Assembly: GCA_045660445.1 (NCBI GenBank)
Contig: JAZRDR010000013.1
Span: 7,914-71,913, forward strand
Direction: 5' to 3'
DNA from: Faeciplasma sp045660445
GTDB taxonomy: Bacteria; Bacillota; Clostridia; Oscillospirales; Ruminococcaceae
Length of the DNA stretch: 64,000 bases
Below are positions 49,221 to 57,373 of this stretch, one piece after another. Within the stretch, counting starts at the first letter, position 1. Every line of letters begins with the position of its first letter. Both the position numbers and the translations under genes were made by a program. The notes beneath the pieces are model-generated. The model was not told where the DNA came from. It saw only the letters and a list, made by a program, of their open reading frames with translations, and ran no database searches.

Positions 49221-51272
49221 ATGAAAACAGAACTTCTTTCGCCTTGCGGCGGCTATGAATCCTTAACAGCCGCTTTGCGCACAGGCGCTGATGCCGTTTA
49301 TGTCGGCACAAAGAATTTTTCTGCCAGACACAACGCCGTTAACTTTACCGCCGACGAGCTTAAGCAAGCCGTCCGCGACTGTCATAAGTACGGCGTTTTG
49401 ATTTATCAGGCAATAAATACTTGTATAATGGACGACGAGCTTCCAAGACTCGCTCTTGAGATCCAGCTTGCTTGCGAAGCAGGAGTTGACGGGCTTATCA
49501 TTCAGGATGCGGCTGTAAGAAAGATCGTTCAAGGCTGTTGTCCCGATATGCCCATTCACGCTTCCACGCAGATGACACTGCACACCGAATCGGGCATTTT
49601 GCAGGCAAAAGAGCTTGGATTTTCGCGCGCAGTTGTTGCGCGTGAGCTTCCTTTGGAAATTATCGAAAAGCTTTGCTCGCTCGGAATTGAGATCGAGGCT
49701 TTTGTTCACGGTGCTCTTTGCATGAGCGTTTCGGGCCAGTGCTATTTAAGTGCGATGATAGGCTCGCGCTCGGCAAACCGCGGGCTTTGTGCCGGCGCTT
49801 GCAGACTTCCTTTCTCATCTGATTTAAAACCGGTTGACAAATATGCCCTTTCGTTAAAGGATATGTCGCATGCACAGTATGCCGAAAAATTAAGCGAAGC
49901 AGGTGTATCCTCTTTGAAGATAGAGGGCAGAATGAAGCGCCCCGAATACGTTGCCGCTGCAACCGACGCTTTGCGCTCCTCGCTTGACGGCAAGGAATAT
50001 AATACCGAGCGTTTGCGCGCCGTTTTCTCTCGAAGCGGATTTACCGACGGTTATTTAACTCATCGCTTGGGTGAAAAAATGTTCGGCGCAAGAGTTAAAG
50101 AGGACGTAACCTCGGCAAACGACGTTTTCCCCGAACTTCGAGAGCTTTATCGCCGTGAACGCAAAAAGTTCACACTTGATATCGATTTCTTTGCAACTCT
50201 TGCAAACGGCATCAGAATGACTGCAGCAGACGGCGAGCGTGAGGTTACACTTCATTCGCTCGAGGTTCAGAAGGCAATCAACCGCGCGACCGACAAGGAA
50301 GCTGTTATCAAACAGCTTTCCAAGCTTGGCGACACCGTTTATGAGCTTGGAACGGTTTCGATTCTTATCGAGGGCGGGCTGATGATTCCCGCCTCGGTTT
50401 TAAACGAGCTTAGAAGATTGGCGGTTTCGGCACTTGATGAAAAGCGCATTGAAGAAAGAACGAAGATCAAAAAGTTTAACTCGCTTGAGATTCCAAAGCT
50501 TTTGCCAAAATCTCGAATCAGAAAAGTGCCCTCGCTTCGAGTTCAGGTGAACAAGGTCATTCAGCTTGCGCTGATGGATCTAAGCTTGGTCGAAAAGATA
50601 ATCCTCCCCCTTCACGAGGCAAAAGCTTATATTGATGGCGGATATCCCACCGAAAAAGCTGTTTTGTCGCTTCCAAGATTCACTTTCAACGAAAAATCAG
50701 TTATCGAATCGCTTAAAACCGCCAAATCTCTCGGCTTTAAGGCGATAGAATGTACTAACATGGCACATATTAAAATTGCCAAAGATTTAGAGCTTGTCGC
50801 ATTGGGCGGATTTGGGCTTAATATAACAAACTCGCTTGCTGCAATGGCTTATGCCGAGGATGGCATTAAAGAACTTACCCTCTCCTTCGAGCTTAAGGCT
50901 AGTCAGCTGTCGCATGTTTCCTCGCCCGTTCCCACGGGTGCTATCGTATATGGCAAATTGCCGCTTATGTTAACAGTTAACTGTCCGGTCGCGGCTGAAG
51001 TTGGCTGCAAAAATTGCACCAATGAACTTATCGACCGCACGGGAGCAAAGTTCCCCGTTCTTTGCCACAAGAATTTGGGATATTATGAGCTTTTGAATTC
51101 ACAGACGATGAAGCTTTCAAACCGCTTGGACGACTTTAACCTTGATTTTGCAACGCTTTATTTCACGAACGAATCGCCAGAGGATGCAGCCCGTGTGCTT
51201 TTAAGCTATTATAACTGCGAGACACCGAAGGGCGAGTATACAAAGGGACTTTATTACAGAGGGATTGAGTAA
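49221..51272 (+). CDS. U32 peptidase-family protein (RlhA/YdcP-like)
   Basis: A 683-residue protein of peptidase family U32 with a C-terminal DUF3656-type extension. The N-terminal barrel has ELLSPCGGYESLTAALRTGA, DAVYVGTKNFSARH, and the signature EIEAFVHGALCMSVSGQCYL followed by SRSANRGLCAGACRLPF, with the conserved cysteines that in E. coli RlhA take part in 5-hydroxycytidine formation at C2501 of 23S rRNA. Length and domain order fit RlhA, but U32 proteins also include TrhP (tRNA hydroxylation) and collagenase-like proteins. Two cysteines near residue 595 (AAEVGCKNC) may add a metal site. dut follows after 20 bases. Confidence 0.85.
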   Translation: MKTELLSPCGGYESLTAALRTGADAVYVGTKNFSARHNAVNFTADELKQAVRDCHKYGVLIYQAINTCIMDDELPRLALEIQLACEAGVDGLIIQDAAVRKIVQGCCPDMPIHASTQMTLHTESGILQAKELGFSRAVVARELPLEIIEKLCSLGIEIEAFVHGALCMSVSGQCYLSAMIGSRSANRGLCAGACRLPFSSDLKPVDKYALSLKDMSHAQYAEKLSEAGVSSLKIEGRMKRPEYVAAATDALRSSLDGKEYNTERLRAVFSRSGFTDGYLTHRLGEKMFGARVKEDVTSANDVFPELRELYRRERKKFTLDIDFFATLANGIRMTAADGEREVTLHSLEVQKAINRATDKEAVIKQLSKLGDTVYELGTVSILIEGGLMIPASVLNELRRLAVSALDEKRIEERTKIKKFNSLEIPKLLPKSRIRKVPSLRVQVNKVIQLALMDLSLVEKIILPLHEAKAYIDGGYPTEKAVLSLPRFTFNEKSVIESLKTAKSLGFKAIECTNMAHIKIAKDLELVALGGFGLNITNSLAAMAYAEDGIKELTLSFELKASQLSHVSSPVPTGAIVYGKLPLMLTVNCPVAAEVGCKNCTNELIDRTGAKFPVLCHKNLGYYELLNSQTMKLSNRLDDFNLDFATLYFTNESPEDAARVLLSYYNCETPKGEYTKGLYYRGIE

Positions 51273-51292
51273 GCCCTTTTTGGAGAGATATT

Positions 51293-51733
51293 ATGACACT
51301 TAAAATAAAAAAGGTAAAACCAAACGCTATAATTCCCAAGCGTGAAACAAAGGGTGCGGCAGGGCTTGATCTTCACGCCTGTTTGGATAAGCCCGTTACC
51401 ATCGGCGTGGGCGAGATATTCACCGTGCCCACCGGCATCGCGCTTGAGCCTGAGCGCGAGGACGTTGTGATGTTTGTAATCATTCGCTCGTCGATGGGAA
51501 GAAAATATGGCATCACACTTGCAAATTCAGTGGGCGTGATAGATTCTGACTATCGTGGAGAGATTTTGGTTCCCATCATCAATCACGGATCGGAGCCTTA
51601 CGTTCTTCAGCCCGGGGAAAGATTCGCACAGCTTGTTATCACTCCCGTGATATTCCCCGAGGTTTTCGAGGTTGACACCATTGATTCAACCGAGCGCGGT
51701 GAGCAGGGCTTTGGCTCGACGGGCAAGCTTTAA
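51293..51733 (+). CDS. dut: dUTPase (deoxyuridine 5'-triphosphate nucleotidohydrolase)
   Basis: Hydrolyses dUTP to dUMP, keeping uracil out of DNA. The 146 residues have all five trimeric dUTPase motifs: ETKGAAGLDLHACLD (1), IIRSSMGRKYGITLANSVG (2), VIDSDYRGEILVPIINHG (3), PGERFAQLVITPVI (4) and TERGEQGFGSTGKL (5). TGGAGAGATATT precedes the ATG. It probably shares the zapA transcript. Its last 95 bases are also the antisense of the end of the AGCS gene, and no terminator lies between them. Confidence 0.96.
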   Translation: MTLKIKKVKPNAIIPKRETKGAAGLDLHACLDKPVTIGVGEIFTVPTGIALEPEREDVVMFVIIRSSMGRKYGITLANSVGVIDSDYRGEILVPIINHGSEPYVLQPGERFAQLVITPVIFPEVFEVDTIDSTERGEQGFGSTGKL

Positions 51734-53009
51734 TAACCTCGTTTGACAAAAGCAACAGCGCTGTCATACAAGGAATGACCATAAGTCCGTTGAAAATGTC
51801 GCTTAAGGTAAAAACGCTTTGCATACTTAACAAACAACCGATAAGCGATGAAAATATGTATATAATATAGTAAAGACGCATAAATTTTCCGCGGGTGAGG
51901 TATTCCATGCAGGATGCTCCTATCTGCGACCAGCCTATCGCTGTTGCAAGGGCAAATCCCGCAATGCTTAGACTTATCAAGATCTCGGCACTTTTGCCGA
52001 ATGCCGTTTTGAAAGACAACGCAATAAGCTCGGCACCGTCAGCGCCCGAGATGTGCGAATTTGTTGACAAAATTGCAAGCGCCGAAAGAGTGCAGATCAA
52101 AAACGTGTCCACAATAACCTCGAACATATTTAAAAGCCCCTGCTGATGAGGGGTGACGCCGCAGGCACTTGCGTGGACCGATGCCGTTGTGCCAAGACCC
52201 GCCTCGTTCGAAAAGACCCCTCGCTTAAATCCAACGGTTAAAGCTTGCTTTAGAGTATATCCCACCGCTCCGCCGAGAATAGATCTAACACCGAATGCAG
52301 AAGAAAATATCTCTTGGAAAACACGAGGGATATTTTTTATATTCAAGGCGATCACACCAAGCGACAATGCCGTGAAGCCAAGCGCCAATATCGGCAAAAG
52401 AACTGTGCATATTTTTTGAGCGACACGCCCTCCTCCAAAAAGGCTAAGGGCAACCGCCAAGGCGCATATAACAGCGCTTATCCACGGGCTTATATCAAGC
52501 CCGGAGCCAAGGCTTTCGGCAAACGAATTTGTTTGCGCCATCGAGCCCATTCCCAAGGCTGCAAGCGCGCCAAGCGTGGCATATAAAAAAGCGAGCTTTT
52601 TTGCACCCAAACCGTCACACAGGGCAAACATCATTCCGCCTTTAAAGCCGTCTGCGGTCTTTTCGCGGTATTTAATGCTTAAAACCCCTTCGGCATAGGC
52701 AACGGCCATTCCCAAAAATGCGGATATCCACATCCAAAAGACAGCGCCTGCGCCACCCAATGTGATGGCGGTTGCAACCCCAACGACTGAGCCTGTTCCC
52801 ACAGTTGCCGAAAGCGAGGTTGCAACAAGCGACAAAGCCCCTCCATCGCCGTTTTTAAACTGATCTTTAAAGGTTTTAAACATCTCTTTAAGCCTTAGGA
52901 TCTGCAAGAATTTAAGCCGCAGTGTGAAATAGATCCCTGCCAAAATAATAAGTATGACCGTGGGCATTCCCCACACGATATCGCTGATTTTTTCTAACCA
53001 CAAATTCAT
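51639..53009 (-). CDS. Sodium:alanine symporter family (AGCS) transporter with extended C terminus
   Basis: An amino acid-cation symporter of 456 residues with about 10-11 membrane segments. Family features include GGALSLVATSLSATVGTGSV, GAVFWMWISAFLGMAVAYAE, GFKRGVFSNEAGLGTTASVH and GWSQIGASCMEYL. It would import alanine or glycine with Na+. The final about 31 residues (ACPSSQSPAHRARLNQ..) are encoded by the antisense of dut motif 5 and look non-native, so the original stop codon has probably been lost. GAGG lies 8 bases before the ATG. It is a single gene. Confidence 0.9.
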   Translation of the reverse strand: MNLWLEKISDIVWGMPTVILIILAGIYFTLRLKFLQILRLKEMFKTFKDQFKNGDGGALSLVATSLSATVGTGSVVGVATAITLGGAGAVFWMWISAFLGMAVAYAEGVLSIKYREKTADGFKGGMMFALCDGLGAKKLAFLYATLGALAALGMGSMAQTNSFAESLGSGLDISPWISAVICALAVALSLFGGGRVAQKICTVLLPILALGFTALSLGVIALNIKNIPRVFQEIFSSAFGVRSILGGAVGYTLKQALTVGFKRGVFSNEAGLGTTASVHASACGVTPHQQGLLNMFEVIVDTFLICTLSALAILSTNSHISGADGAELIALSFKTAFGKSAEILISLSIAGFALATAIGWSQIGASCMEYLTRGKFMRLYYIIYIFSSLIGCLLSMQSVFTLSDIFNGLMVIPCMTALLLLSNEVIKACPSSQSPAHRARLNQWCQPRKPRGISRE

Positions 53010-53040
53010 TCAAACAACCTCTTTTACGAAAGGAACAGCC

Positions 53041-53484
53041 ATGCGAAAATTTACGCCGAAGCCGGCAGCTCTTTTAACACTAAGAATACTCATTCTTATA
53101 GTTGCAGTTGCCGCCACTGTTTTAGTTTATGTATATCTTGACTCTTTTAAGACACTTATGACGGTGGCTATTTGCGTGCTGTGGGCGTTGGCAGTCATTT
53201 TTGCGCTTATTCTTCTGCCGATATACTTTAGAAGAACGGTTATGTATATTTCGGGAACCGAGCTTAGCATTCACACCGGAATGCTATTTTTAAAGCGTTC
53301 TCATATGAGAGTGAATGCAGTGCAATATATCTCCGCGGTAACTTTGCCCCTTGCCAAGCTTACGGGCTTTAACTTTTTGGCGGTTCACGGTTTGGGCGGA
53401 ACCGTTGTTTTGCCGTTTTTATCAACCGATGATGCAAAGGCAATTGCCGATGCTTTGCAGCTTGAGATTCAAAAAAGGCAGTAA
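53041..53484 (+). CDS. PH-domain (bPH2, YdbS-like) membrane protein
   Basis: A 147-residue protein with two membrane segments near the N terminus (ALLTLRILILIVAVAATVLVY and TVAICVLWALAVIFALILL) and a bacterial PH-like domain: RRTVMYISGTELSIHTGMLF, SHMRVNAVQYISAVTLPLAK and HGLGGTVVLPFLSTDDA. The architecture is that of YdbS, encoded next to YdbT in B. subtilis (a pair linked to bacteriocin resistance). GAAAGGAACAGCC precedes the ATG. The second PH-domain gene follows after a GC-rich spacer of 181 bases. Confidence 0.82.
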   Translation: MRKFTPKPAALLTLRILILIVAVAATVLVYVYLDSFKTLMTVAICVLWALAVIFALILLPIYFRRTVMYISGTELSIHTGMLFLKRSHMRVNAVQYISAVTLPLAKLTGFNFLAVHGLGGTVVLPFLSTDDAKAIADALQLEIQKRQ

Positions 53485-53650
53485 TTTTTGAATAAAGCGT
53501 GCGGCGAAGCCCGCCCCCTTTTCCCAGAAGGGCAAAAGGGGGCCTCGCGGCGCGCGGCGAGCTTGCTCGCCGCATTTGCGCTTCGCGAGGATAGCGCGCC
53601 CCACAGGGGCGCGCTCGGGCTTCGCCCTCGAGAACGCCAAATCGCACACG
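53485..53650. repeat. GC-rich multi-hairpin spacer
   Basis: Three perfect 9-bp hairpins follow one another: CCCCCTTTT..AAAAGGGGG (53514-53542), GCGGCGAGC-TT-GCTCGCCGC (53554-53573) and GCGCGCCCC-ACA-GGGGCGCGC (53594-53614), with shorter CTTCGC-type repeats among them. Base composition is much more GC-rich than the flanking genes. It lies between the two PH-domain genes of one apparent operon and may be an untranslated, strongly folded RNA or a repeat-type mobile unit. Confidence 0.75.
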
Positions 53651-53665
53651 AAAGGAGGAAAAAGC

Positions 53666-55150
53666 ATGAGCGCACGGGTCATAAAAAACAGGCAGCACCC
53701 CATCAAGCTTTTGTCATATACCACCCGATATTTCTGGCTCTTGCTCATTCCTCTTGCAAGAAGCCTTTATTCCATCGCGCTTGACGTTAACGCTTGGGCG
53801 GCATGGATCGAGGGTGCGTGGCTCGACCTTGTTGTCTTGGCAATAATCTTTGCATTTGCCTGGATCCGCTGGCTGAATATATATTTTTATTTCAACGATG
53901 AGAGGATAATCGTGACAAAAGGCATTATCGCCGAGACTACGACCAGCGTTTTATTCTCCGAAATTTCTACTTTAAGTATAACTCAAAACTTTTTATACAG
54001 ATTGTTTGGTGCTTGCACCGTTAAGATCGGCACAAACGCAGGATTTATGGACAACGCCGACGTTACCATTGTTATGAAGAAGTCGGATGCTGATAGGCTT
54101 TATCTAAGACTTAAAAACTCGAAACTTAAAAGTCTTTTATACTCCGTCTCGCCCAACAAGTTAAGGCTTTGGGCATTTTCACTTTTGTTTTCTTCAACTC
54201 TTTCGGGTGCGGCACTTACAGTTGCCTTGCTCATCGAGACCTCGCAGATGATCGACCGAGAGCTTGAAGCCCGACTTATCTTGGACACTCTTACTGAGGC
54301 TGCAAACCGTTTTGGGCAGTTCGTTCCGCCGGTTGCCGCAGCTGTGGCGATAGTTGTAATTGCCGCATGGGTGATATCCTTTGTTTCAAACATCTTTTCA
54401 TTCTGGGATCATATCATCACCAAAAGTAAAGACAGTATCTACATCAAAAGCGGTTTGTTCGTTAAAAATCGACATATAATTGCCCTTAACAAAATAAATT
54501 GCTTAGAGCTTAGGCAAAACCTTGCCTCGCGAATTTTCGGGGTATCCACAATAAATCTTCACGCCTGCGGCTTTGGCACAAAAAGCCGAAGCGAATCAAG
54601 CGTTTTGCTTCCCATTGCAGGAAGAAAAGAGATATCCTCGACAATTAAAGAGCTTTTCCCTGAATATCCAAAGCCGAAGTTGCAGATAAAATCGGACATT
54701 AAGGCTGTAGGAGGGTTTTATGTTTGGCCGATCATTTGGGCAATAATTCCGCCTGCCGCACTTTGGATAATATATCTTTTCCTGCCCGATTGGTACACAG
54801 TTTTACAGCCTGCCGCATTTATCGCAGAGATTCCTGCAGTTTGGTTTGCCATCGTTAAAACAGCGTCGGTGTTCACCACGGGAATTGGTTACAGCAACGG
54901 TTATTTCACCTTAAGCTATGCAAGAGTGTTTGCTTTTCGCACTGTGATCGTTCCCAATGACAGAATAACCCGTGTCACTGTGCGTCAGTCGCCATTCCAG
55001 CATATCAATGGCACCTGCACGGTCAGAGTTTACACAGCGTCTGACACTCGCGACGTTCATCACATATTCGGCCTTAGGCTTGATAGGGTCTTGAATTTCT
55101 TCGATCAATGCGGAATGGACCTTTATTTCACTGAAAATCCGCAGGGATAA
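53666..55150 (+). CDS. PH-domain (bPH2, YdbT-like) membrane protein
   Basis: A 494-residue membrane protein with several hydrophobic segments (near 20-40, 50-70, 170-190, 225-250 and 365-410) alternating with bPH2 domains: IYFYFNDERIIVTKGIIAET (about 77-96), SIYIKSGLFVKNRHIIALNK (middle) and a last one (YFTLSYARVFAFRTVIVPND). Three bPH2 repeats with intervening membrane pairs match YdbT. AAAGGAGGAAAAAGC precedes the ATG of MSARVIKNRQ. It pairs with the YdbS-like gene before it. The molecular role is unknown; envelope stress or lantibiotic resistance is inferred from the B. subtilis pair. Confidence 0.82.
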   Translation: MSARVIKNRQHPIKLLSYTTRYFWLLLIPLARSLYSIALDVNAWAAWIEGAWLDLVVLAIIFAFAWIRWLNIYFYFNDERIIVTKGIIAETTTSVLFSEISTLSITQNFLYRLFGACTVKIGTNAGFMDNADVTIVMKKSDADRLYLRLKNSKLKSLLYSVSPNKLRLWAFSLLFSSTLSGAALTVALLIETSQMIDRELEARLILDTLTEAANRFGQFVPPVAAAVAIVVIAAWVISFVSNIFSFWDHIITKSKDSIYIKSGLFVKNRHIIALNKINCLELRQNLASRIFGVSTINLHACGFGTKSRSESSVLLPIAGRKEISSTIKELFPEYPKPKLQIKSDIKAVGGFYVWPIIWAIIPPAALWIIYLFLPDWYTVLQPAAFIAEIPAVWFAIVKTASVFTTGIGYSNGYFTLSYARVFAFRTVIVPNDRITRVTVRQSPFQHINGTCTVRVYTASDTRDVHHIFGLRLDRVLNFFDQCGMDLYFTENPQG

Positions 55151-55178
55151 AATTTTTAAAAAATTTTTAAAAAACCTA

Positions 55179-55207
55179 TTGACAAACTCCGAAATATCGC
55201 TTATAAT
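55179..55207 (+). promoter_or_regulatory. tRNA-Met/tRNA-Glu promoter
   Basis: Perfect TTGACA and TATAAT with 17-base spacing, 36 bases before tRNA-Met. It resembles the tRNA-Leu promoter at 16.25 kb. Confidence 0.93.
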
Positions 55208-55242
55208 AATCAAGCGTTCTGAAGTGAACGCTGTTCGGAGAT

Positions 55243-55319
55243 GGCTGTATAGCTCAGCTGGCTAGAGCATTCGGTTCATACCCGAAGTGTCACTGGTTCA
55301 AATCCAGTTACAGCCACCA
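55243..55319 (+). tRNA. tRNA-Met (anticodon CAT)
   Basis: A 77-nt tRNA with encoded CCA. The anticodon stem TTCGG/CCGAA encloses TTCATAC (anticodon CAT). The acceptor stem GGCTGTA/TACAGCC is fully paired, so it is not an initiator; an elongator Met is most likely, though a lysidine-modified Ile-CAT tRNA cannot be excluded by eye. Confidence 0.92.
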
Positions 55320-55323
55320 ACAC

Positions 55324-55398
55324 GGCCCGTTGGTCAAGCGGCTAAGACACCGCCCTTTCACGGCGGAAACATGAGTTCGATTCTCGTACGGGTCACCA
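55324..55398 (+). tRNA. tRNA-Glu (anticodon TTC)
   Basis: A 75-nt tRNA with encoded CCA, 4 bases after tRNA-Met on the same transcript. The anticodon stem CCGCC/GGCGG encloses CTTTCAC (anticodon TTC). The acceptor stem GGCCCGT pairs with ACGGGTC with one G-U. Confidence 0.95.
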
Positions 55399-55400
55399 AA

Positions 55401-55430
55401 AACCGGCAAGCAAAAGCTTGTCGGTTTTTT
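55401..55430 (+). terminator. tRNA-Met/Glu terminator
   Basis: AACCGGCAAGC-AAAA-GCTTGTCGGTT (one G-U) followed by TTTT, directly after tRNA-Glu. Confidence 0.92.
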
Positions 55431-55446
55431 CTTTTTCATAAAATTA

Positions 55447-55479
55447 AAACAGCAGAAGACTTTTTGCCTTCTGCTGTTT
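55447..55479. terminator. Bidirectional terminator
   Basis: AAACAGCAGAAG and CTTCTGCTGTTT form a 12-bp stem with T-rich flanks on both strands. It lies between the tRNA unit and the convergent polysaccharide deacetylase gene; nothing else is visible in 55480-55600. Confidence 0.82.
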
Positions 55480-55601
55480 ATTTTGTTTATAATTTTCGTC
55501 GGTTTAGGTTGCACAGAAGATGCGCGTGGGCACAGCCTTTAAAAAATTTATCGCCGCATCAATTTTTCTAAAATTCATATTCTGTAATTTCTCTTTTAAG
55601 A

Positions 55602-56438
55602 TTAGAACTTTAAAGTTTCTCCGGGCTTAACGCTTATAACCTTGCCGCCCCAAAGCTCTAGCCAAATTTCCTTAGCAGTTGGGTTATAAACCATGTTTGT
55701 TTTGGGGCCGACAGACCACTCAAGCATATCATAAGCCAAGGTATATTCGCAGATATCGATATTTGTTGCATACCAAATATCGTCCTTGCCCGACATATAA
55801 TCCAATAATTCTTCGATAACGTGCCAGTTGTTGTCGTTTCTGAATTCTGCAGAGTGTCCCCAAACGTAGAACATCTTGCAGTCATTGAAATCGGTGGTAA
55901 CGAACTTTTCGGCAAGCTGCATAAGCTCGGGAAGATCGTGGTGGCAGGTCGATTTTAATCTAAGCCAATCTTCGCCCTTTGGAACGTAAAAGCTCTGGTC
56001 ACACCAAACTGTGCGGCTATATTTTATTCCGCAGTGCTTAAGTGCATGAACAGCTCGCTCATCCCAGGTTCCGTAAGGATAAGCCGCACCTCTTACAACC
56101 ATACCGTATTGCTCTTCAAGCTGTGCACGGTCCTGCGAGATCTCTAAATAAAGCTCAGGCTCGGAGATCTTTGTAAAATCGCGGTGAACAAGTCCGTGAA
56201 CGGCAATTTCAACACCGTGCTTTTTATAGTTTTCAACAGCTTCTGCCAAAGTCATTCTGGGCCAGCGTCCTTCGGGAGCCTCATCCTCGTTTCGATAAAT
56301 TCCCGAGCTGACGTTAAAGGTTCCCTTAATGCCCTTTTCGGTCATAAGCTCCATCAAGCGGATATCATCAAACAATCCGTCGTCATAACTTAAGGTGAAA
56401 GCCTTTTTAACACCGTTTGGGAAAAGCATTTTTAACAT
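55602..56438 (-). CDS. Polysaccharide deacetylase (NodB/CE4-like)
   Basis: A 278-residue carbohydrate-esterase-4-like enzyme. The catalytic and metal-binding Asp pair is in FTLSYDDGLFDDIRLMEL (about 14-31), the HxxxH-type zinc site in AVHGLVHRDF (about 79-88), and the third motif in AAYPYGTWDERAVHAL (about 117-132). A catalytic-His-like segment, FYVWGHSAEF, lies near residue 190. The C-terminal about 60 residues form a beta-rich tail. There is no signal peptide, so it may act in the cytoplasm or be exported otherwise. GGAGG lies 10 bases before the ATG. Substrate unknown. Divergent from the TatD gene. Confidence 0.85.
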   Translation of the reverse strand: MLKMLFPNGVKKAFTLSYDDGLFDDIRLMELMTEKGIKGTFNVSSGIYRNEDEAPEGRWPRMTLAEAVENYKKHGVEIAVHGLVHRDFTKISEPELYLEISQDRAQLEEQYGMVVRGAAYPYGTWDERAVHALKHCGIKYSRTVWCDQSFYVPKGEDWLRLKSTCHHDLPELMQLAEKFVTTDFNDCKMFYVWGHSAEFRNDNNWHVIEELLDYMSGKDDIWYATNIDICEYTLAYDMLEWSVGPKTNMVYNPTAKEIWLELWGGKVISVKPGETLKF

Positions 56439-56537
56439 ATTTTTTAAACCTCCGTTGATTTTTTTGCGGTTTTAAGTATAATACAAGTATAGTTTATATA
56501 TAAGCATTTTTCAATGGTTTAAAGGAGATTTTTTCTT

Positions 56538-57305
56538 ATGATTTCACATATATTCGATTCCCACTCGCATTATGACTCTACCCAGTTTGATGGCATTCGC
56601 TATCAGCTTTTGGACGAGATGTTTGATTCGGGACTTGCAGGAATAATTCACGCCTCGACCGATTATGATTCGGCACTTTTCGGAATCGAGACCGCAAAGA
56701 GATATGAAAGATTCTATACTTCAATCGGAATCCACCCCGATGCCGCATCGAGAACAACGGATGAGGATATTAAAAAAATCGCATCGCTCGTTAAGGAAAA
56801 TAAGGTCGTTGCTGTCGGAGAGATCGGGCTTGACTATCATTATGAAGGATATGAAAGGGACAAGCAGATCTATCTTTTCAAAGAGCAGCTAAAGCTTGCT
56901 GTGGACAACGACCTGCCCGTTATCGTTCACTCGCGAGAGGCGACCGCGGACACCATGGAGATTCTAAACGAATTTAAGCCAAAGGGAGTGGTTCACTGCT
57001 TCTCAGGCTCTGCCGAAACGGCAAAAGAGGTGCTTAAGCTTGGAATGTACATCGGCCTTACGGGCGTTGTGACGTTTAAAAACAACAAAAAAGCAAAAAG
57101 CGTGTTAGAAGTTTTACCGCCCGAGAGATTTCTTTTAGAGACTGACTGCCCTTATATGGCTCCCGAGCCTTTCAGAGGGAAGACCTGCATAAGCTCGATG
57201 ATAGAGCACACAGCGGCAAAGTCTGCCGAGATAATGGGACTTGATACCGAAGAGCTTTTAAAGATAACCGAGCAAAATGTGAAGACGTTGTTTAATATAA
57301 AATAA
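56538..57305 (+). CDS. TatD family metal-dependent hydrolase
   Basis: A 255-residue amidohydrolase-superfamily DNase of the TatD/YcfH type. Metal ligands are visible in FDSHSHYDSTQFDG (His-x-His, about 7-20), VGEIGLDYHYEGYERD (Glu, about 94-109), PVIVHSREATADTM, GVVHCFSGSAE and LETDCPYMAPEPFRG (Asp, about 200-214). It probably cleaves DNA ends or D-aminoacyl-tRNA; the family has both activities reported. AAAGGAGATTTTTTCTT precedes the ATG. It is divergent from the deacetylase gene. Confidence 0.93.
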   Translation: MISHIFDSHSHYDSTQFDGIRYQLLDEMFDSGLAGIIHASTDYDSALFGIETAKRYERFYTSIGIHPDAASRTTDEDIKKIASLVKENKVVAVGEIGLDYHYEGYERDKQIYLFKEQLKLAVDNDLPVIVHSREATADTMEILNEFKPKGVVHCFSGSAETAKEVLKLGMYIGLTGVVTFKNNKKAKSVLEVLPPERFLLETDCPYMAPEPFRGKTCISSMIEHTAAKSAEIMGLDTEELLKITEQNVKTLFNIK

Positions 57306-57307
57306 GA

Positions 57308-57348
57308 AAAAAGCACCCCGAAAGCTTTTGGCCTTCAGGGTGCTTTTT
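57308..57348. terminator. Bidirectional terminator between TatD and serA genes
   Basis: AAAAAGCACCC and GGGTGCTTTTT (11 bp) with an imperfectly paired inner stem. T-runs flank both sides, serving the convergent genes. Confidence 0.88.
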
Positions 57349-57373
57349 ATATGGGAGGATAGTTTGAACTTTA

